This document shows, piece after piece, positions 58,874 to 64,000 of a DNA stretch of 64,000 nt (the stretch's first letter is position 1; every line of letters starts with the position of its first letter). The notes below the pieces were generated by a model that was given only the letters and a program-made list of their open reading frames with translations, did no database searches and was not told where the DNA came from. The position numbers were made by a program, and so were the translations under genes. This DNA is from Cylicocyclus nassatus (lineage: Eukaryota > Nematoda > Chromadorea > Rhabditida > Strongylidae). The stretch is from positions 13,430,880 through 13,494,879 of the forward strand of contig CATQJL010000112.1 in NCBI GenBank assembly GCA_958299035.1. The letters are read 5' to 3'.

Positions 58874-59666
58874 CTAGCCGCTGTATCCGGCTTTGCCCGG
58901 CTGTTCTAGGTTGATTCCAAGATTCTTATCAATTATGGAATCTACATGCATGACATTTCAAGTAGTATATCCGAAAGTCCTAATTCAGAAATCAATAGCG
59001 TTACCTTCATTGTCTAGCTTCTGCACTAGAAAGCCCTTTAAAAGTTCCGCTTTGACGTTCAAATTTGCAAATTTTACAAACAGGGAACTAAATATGGCTC
59101 CGCACTCTCATGGAGCTGAATGCATTTCCACGTAAGCGAAGTGGTTATCAAAAACTTGTCGTTAGATACAGAAAAACTGTAACCGGTTAGCTCTACCGCG
59201 TTCTTCTTGTTAAAATTCAAAATGGTCTTCTCTGCTATTGTTTACGCCAAAATGTGCAAGGGGTTTGTAGTGGTTATTAAGACTTTATTTTCATCGCAAA
59301 ATGCCGAAAGTCAATAAATCAATAGAAGAAAGATTCAGCGAATCGCTTCAAAAGGTAGCCTAAAATCATGTAGGGGTCGGAAATATCTGTGTGGAAAATT
59401 TCAGCTCAATCGATTCACGCGCAAAGGAGTCTATAAATAACACATACGGTCAAGATTTGCATAAACTTTGATTTTTATAACCTTTGATTCAAGTGGCTGG
59501 CTTCGGGAAGGCGGAGCTCTGTGAGCTAATTAAGGCCGTTCGCGCCCGCGACGCACCTGCGTCTCTCTCGCGCGAGTGCTCTCTGATCATCACCTAGCCT
59601 TAATTAGGTCACGAAGCCCCGCCTTTCCGAAGCCAAGCCAATTGAATCAAATGGTATATATATAGA
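58874..59666 (-). mobile_element. Non-autonomous Helitron (family 3) with nested palindrome
   Basis: The minus-strand 3' end is GGATACAGCGGCTAG|T. The 5' region carries TATATATA, split by the palindrome 59483-59651. The body shares CAATAAATCAATAG, TTCAGCTCAATCGATTCA-like and GAATCGCTTCAAAAGGTAGCC blocks with family 2. Confidence 0.65.
59483..59651. mobile_element. Palindromic MITE inside the Helitron 5' end
   Basis: TTTGATTCAAGTGGCTGGCTTCGG against its counterpart ending CCAATTGAATCAAA, arms about 55 bp around GAGCTAATTAAGGC / GCCTTAATTAGG. It separates TTTTTATAAC from GTATATATATAGAC. Confidence 0.75.
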
Positions 59667-60884
59667 CGGAGAGGCATGTAGCATGCACAACATTTGATTA
59701 CTTTTTAAACTGAGATATTACTGACGTAAGGAAGAAGAGTGTAATGTAGTAACTGTAAATAGTAACAGTAGATTTTTATGAGTTCCAACATTGAAGCAGT
59801 CCGAGTGAGTAGTAAAAAAAACTTAGTTTAGGGAGTTTGCGAAGGAAAATGTTGTGATTTCTTTTATGACTGTCTAAGACGACAATGTGCTCGTTTGCTC
59901 TGAAACGAGCTTTTTTCGGCAAGGGAGAAGCGGGCAAACATCCATTAGTTCGCGAAAAATGTTCGCAACTGTTCAGAAAGGGTGCGAAATAACCACTTGA
60001 AATCTTCACCCTTGGATCGTTTCCAAACCGCTACTCAAGAAAAATATCAAATGATAGTTTGATTCGAGATAAGTTATGACTTTGAAAGTACAGAACAAAA
60101 TGTAAAATTATTAAAAGGCTTAACAATGACCGGACCGAAATCATAAGCAAAAGTTCAATGCTCGTTGACAAGTACATCACAGCAGATGTGACGACCAATC
60201 ATTGGGGATCTGCTGAAGTTAAGCTGAAAGTTGACGGAGTGGGCTTTCTTTGAAAAAACAACAAGAATAGAAGAAAATGAGCAGAATGTTTGGCAACTTG
60301 AGAAAATCGTGTGGAATGCAGTTTCATCCTCTACAAATCTTCTGAATGTCATTTCTATCGCGATTACCTGGACAGTCGAAAGACAATATGAAGTAAATGA
60401 AAGTGATTTACATCTATTATTCAAAGCGTAAGAAACTTCAAGGATGATGTTCGTGTCAACCACTAAAAGTTGAGGTTGTAACAAGAAAAATCAAAATTGT
60501 CGGAAAACTAACTTTTTCCGCTGTAAGGTTCTATGGTTCGACCTGTACGAGAAGCTTTTCACTTAAGAAATGAAATGTTCTAACAGTTCTGTCGGAAATA
60601 GCATGATTTTAACATCTCAGTGCACACAATAACAAAGGATTTCTGAAAAAGGGAAAGAAAATACGGATTTTTTGAAAAAAGAAAACTGCTCTTTAAACCT
60701 TTGATCTCCGCTTTCAAGATTTAGCGTTGAACGATAACATCTCTGAGCTGCATGGAAAATACGTGAAGCTCAATTTTCTTGGGGACCTTTCTTGCAGATG
60801 CGAATAGAATAAGAGTGGGTTTTGCAGTAAAAATGTCTGCTACCGTTGTATATCAATATCTGTCCCAGGACTAATAGGGAAGAT
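59667..60884. other. Intergenic stretch with weak coding candidates
   Basis: Plus-strand 60231-60431 (66 codons, EENEQNVWQLEKIVWNAV...) and minus-strand 60484-60155 overlap. The plus frame is the more protein-like, but neither has a recognised domain or exons around it. Minus ORF 60009-59776 is equally unsupported. Confidence 0.3.
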
Positions 60885-61155
60885 GGGAGGCAAAAAAATA
60901 TTTTCAAATGATGGTCGAGCGTTAGCCAGGCACTCGAAAAAATTTTTGGGATGCTTCTCAAAATTTTTGCGGGCCTATATACGAAAAAAAATCCTTTTAC
61001 AATATGATTTGAATTTTTAAAAAATTTTAAAAACCATTTTATTCATTTACAAAAATAAACAAATCACTTGTATCTTTCTCTAAGCCATGTAAAAGGGTAC
61101 CCATGTAAATTTCAAGAATTTCGCGACCCTTTCTCGGCAGGGGGGGGGGGAGGGC
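60885..61155 (+). repeat. Dispersed repeat, second copy
   Basis: Matches the reverse complement of 29055-29409, ends at an 11-base G run (61140-61150). Confidence 0.6.
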
Positions 61156-61278
61156 ACTGTCGTATATGTCTTGAAACATCTGTTGCTAGTCTATGGAGAA
61201 GATCTTTTATAGAGGACCGGGGAGAGAAATGAAGGGGAGGCGAGATGCAAGAGATAGGAAAAGCTCCAAAAACATTTG

Positions 61279-61387
61279 TCATCTATTCGCGGTTTCATCA
61301 CCGTGCTTGGGATCATTAATCGAAAAAAAAACTGCGCCTTTCATCACTAAATGGAACCCGAAAAATAAGTGAGCTGCTCCAACTAGG
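61279..61387 (-). CDS. Possible terminal exon, unrecognised
   Basis: A very good nematode acceptor (CGATTTTTACAG on the minus strand) precedes an open frame LVGAAHLFFGFHLVMKGAV... ending DETANR and TGA. It is hydrophobic then polar, like a membrane segment with a short tail. No upstream exon was identified between 61.4 and 62.3 kb. Confidence 0.3.
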
Positions 61388-61671
61388 CTGTAAAAATCGT
61401 AGATTGGAACACGAACCAATAAAGCAACGTTTTGGACAGTAGTGAGGTCACGAAAGCTGAGCGAATGTGCAAATAGAATAGTAGAATGCAACGAGTGGAA
61501 GCATCACTGTGAGCGTGTCTTTCTCGCTAAGCGCCGCGGTCACTCTGAAACAAACGAACAACGGAGGGCTTCGCACCTCCGTTGTAATCCTAGATGGCGA
61601 CTTGGACGCTCTTTCTTCTTTCCGCAAGTAAAAGTAGGCTTCTTGTATCGAAAGGAGGTGTTGTTGATCTA

Positions 61672-61906
61672 AAATTATAACTATCTATCGGGAAAGTACC
61701 GTAACTTTCTTTGTGAGTTATTCCTTCTAAAGTTGCCCTCATTACTGTATTACCTGATTAGTGTAATTGCACCGGATGTGACCTAGAAATATAAATTTCT
61801 TTCGGGAAAGTACCGCGACTTTTCTCGAGAGTCTAGTGATTACGAGGGCTATACTCCTTTTATAGTTGCCCCATCACTTCATTAATCAGTGTAATTGCAC
61901 CAGAGT
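61672..61906. repeat. Tandem duplication upstream of the S23 gene
   Basis: Two units (about 61680-61775 and 61790-61906) share CGGGAAAGTACCG, CTTTCT/CTTTTCT, AGTTGCCC, CATTA and AGTGTAATTGCACC in order. They lie about 400 bp upstream of the S23 start and could be regulatory or simply a local duplication. Confidence 0.7.
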
Positions 61907-62300
61907 GCATAAATTTAGCCTTTTGACGTTGTCCAGCGACATTTTAAGCGTTTTGTCCCGAGAGAGCAAAGGCAGTGACTAAATCGACAGGCAAACATTC
62001 GGAAGTTTGAGCTTTGGTGCGATTGCACCATCTACACGTATTGAGGAAAACCCGCGCTGGCATGCGCGAAAAAACTGTCAAACTCGCCGTAAATGGAGAC
62101 ATGGGTGTACTTATAAACATCACCGCTTTTGAATGCTTCAGAAAGTAGCCTAAATCGTTTCAGCGAACCCTTGGATGCGTCACTGCAATTTTTACGGTCG
62201 CTACCGCAAAAGTCTGCAATCGCGGACTAACTCGTTGAAATGCGCCAGTTTTGCCAACTATTGCCTCCACTTTTCTTAAATTCGTTTTTGAAGCGTCAAT

Positions 62301-63153
62301 ATGGCGTCATCATTTACAAGAGCTGAACGATCAGGGAATATATTCTACCGAGTGACAGGACTGATCAGATCTGGTCAACTACCTTGGGCAGAAAGGCCTT
62401 TATGGTGAGTTGACTGATTGCGTCATTTTTTGTAATTTTTTTGGTGCCACATTGATTTATCGAGTTTGTTTGCAGTGTTTTTCCTCGCTTTACTACTTTA
62501 CTTTTTGACACTTTCTGCAGCTCTCACAGTGTTGATTTTTCTTTCCAGGTATGATGTCTACGTCGCACATCAACCTTTGGAACCCCATGATTGGAATGTA
62601 AAACATGCCAGACACGATGAGCCGGTGAGTCTGAATTTTGAGCTTTCTTTCCTCACTTCATATACGCAGATTATTGCTTAATATAGTCTGTGTGTTAGTT
62701 CTGAGACGATTTACCGGTACATTTGCATCGCACGCTGTTGCTTGCTTTCGACTCATCACATGAAGCATCTCACCCAGAAACTAAAGGCTAAAGGGCGGAT
62801 GATTGCGTTGCAGATGTGTCAGGGAGTTGTCCCTGAGGCAGACTATAGCTATGAAAACCTTTTTAGGTGCGGAAAATATTCTACAACGAAGACTTAGTTA
62901 GAGCACAATTCTATAAAAAATACCGAGGAGGTGTTATAAATCTGGAAAACCCAAGGGAAAGCTTATCGCAGCAATTTATCAAGGAGTTCGAGACAATTCA
63001 AACCGAAAATAAAGGTTGGCTGCATACTTGATGTCCTCTGTTGGTTGAGTTGATGCTATCATAAACCCTGGTTTAGATAAGAATCTATCACAAGAAGAGC
63101 TTTTTCGAAAAACAGAAGAACGAATGAAAGAAGCTGGTATACAGTTGAGATGA
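62301..63153 (+). CDS. mrps-23: Mitochondrial small-subunit ribosomal protein S23
   Basis: Four exons join in phase: 62301-62404, 62549-62624, 62867-63014 and 63077-63153, 405 bases and 134 residues. MRPS23 is a nuclear-encoded protein of the mitochondrial 28S subunit. Diagnostic features are the N-terminal GNIFYRVTGLIRSGQLPW and PLWYDVYVAHQPLEP, then KIFYNEDLVRAQFYKKYRGG, NLENPRESLSQQFIKEF and a Lys/Glu-rich tail ending AGIQLR, in the family's order. It is shorter than the ~190-residue human protein because the C-terminal extension is lacking, as expected in worms. The start is the first ATG, seven bases after an acceptor-like TTTTTGAAG. All introns are GT-AG and 62-242 bp. Exon 3 could alternatively run to a nearby TGA (63029), but the spliced fourth exon reads clearly as protein. 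Confidence 0.92.
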
Positions 63154-63319
63154 TAATGTATTTGTACAAAGTAGACGTAGTAGTCTTTGCTTGTTTGTTC
63201 ATTGTTATCTGTTGATAGGTATAAACATATGAAATCTGTTTTGCATTGCTTTGTCATGGTTTCTTCCTGCCTACCAGCTCACTTTTGTACCTACTTATGA
63301 TCATTTTTTTCTTCTAATC

Positions 63320-63330
63320 GCTTATTCTAG
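63320..63330 (+). promoter_or_regulatory. Candidate trans-splice acceptor of alanyl-tRNA synthetase
   Basis: A pyrimidine-rich stretch ending GCTTATTCTAG lies 35 bp upstream of the AlaRS ATG and 177 bp after the S23 stop. No earlier exon is needed, so it fits a spliced-leader acceptor. Confidence 0.45.
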
Positions 63331-63365
63331 GGTTACACAGTAGTCCTGCACTATAGCCGCTGAAG

Positions 63366-64000
<635 letters not shown>

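Noticed and set aside
60532..60550. GGTTCGACCTG as a tRNA B box
   Set aside because: No matching A box or acceptor stem upstream.

Overview
This is a 64-kb piece of a nematode nuclear genome, most likely a rhabditid or strongylid (clade V) worm. The evidence is the short introns with TTTTCAG/TTTTTACAG-type acceptors, a head-to-tail mitochondrial-ribosomal-protein/tRNA-synthetase pair with a trans-splice-like acceptor between the two genes, palindromic elements with TTTAAAGG termini, and mariner-type MITEs. Species cannot be named from the sequence alone. Only three genes are recognised with confidence, and almost everything else is transposable-element sequence of several ages, much of it nested.

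Layout. 1-0.43 kb: 3' end of a Penelope-like element (PLE). 0.95-3.6 kb: non-autonomous BEL/Pao-type LTR retroelement on the minus strand (two 313-bp LTRs, PBS, decayed gag, no pol). 5.9 kb: one unrecognised coding segment. 9.0-10.1 kb: a 1.1-kb fold-back inverted repeat. 12.3-18.7 kb: mariner-like MITEs and inverted-repeat elements in a region almost free of ORFs. 19.0-21.0 kb: degenerate PLE (RT plus GIY-YIG endonuclease), minus strand. 21.04-22.25 kb: an unrecognised multi-exon gene or pseudogene, plus strand, directly next to the truncated PLE end. 22.7-36 kb: MITEs, palindromic elements and Helitrons, with a Helitron at 28.7-30.1 kb carrying two nested insertions. 36-50.5 kb: more Helitrons and MITEs (one Helitron inside a MITE at 41.1-43.0 kb), a repeat array split by a MITE, and a LINE 3' end. 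52.0-53.5 kb: four exons of a MARVEL-domain tetraspan membrane protein, minus strand, with a Helitron 31 bp into the next intron. 54-61 kb: further MITEs, palindromes and a Helitron with a palindrome in its 5' end. 62.3-63.15 kb: complete gene for mitochondrial small-subunit ribosomal protein S23. 63.37 kb to the right edge: 5' exons of alanyl-tRNA synthetase.

The S23 and AlaRS genes are same-strand, about 210 bp apart, and serve mitochondrial and cytosolic translation, so an operon is plausible but unproven. The transposable elements form readable layers: TA-targeting MITEs sit in the TATATA terminus of a Helitron, a Helitron sits in a MITE, and a PLE stops beside an exon. I found no CRISPR, tRNA or rRNA gene, and nothing I can defend as a wholly new biological system. 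The best leads are the unrecognised gene at 21-22 kb, the hammerhead-like core shared by the two PLE ends, the GC-AG intron in AlaRS and the terminal hairpin of the BEL element.
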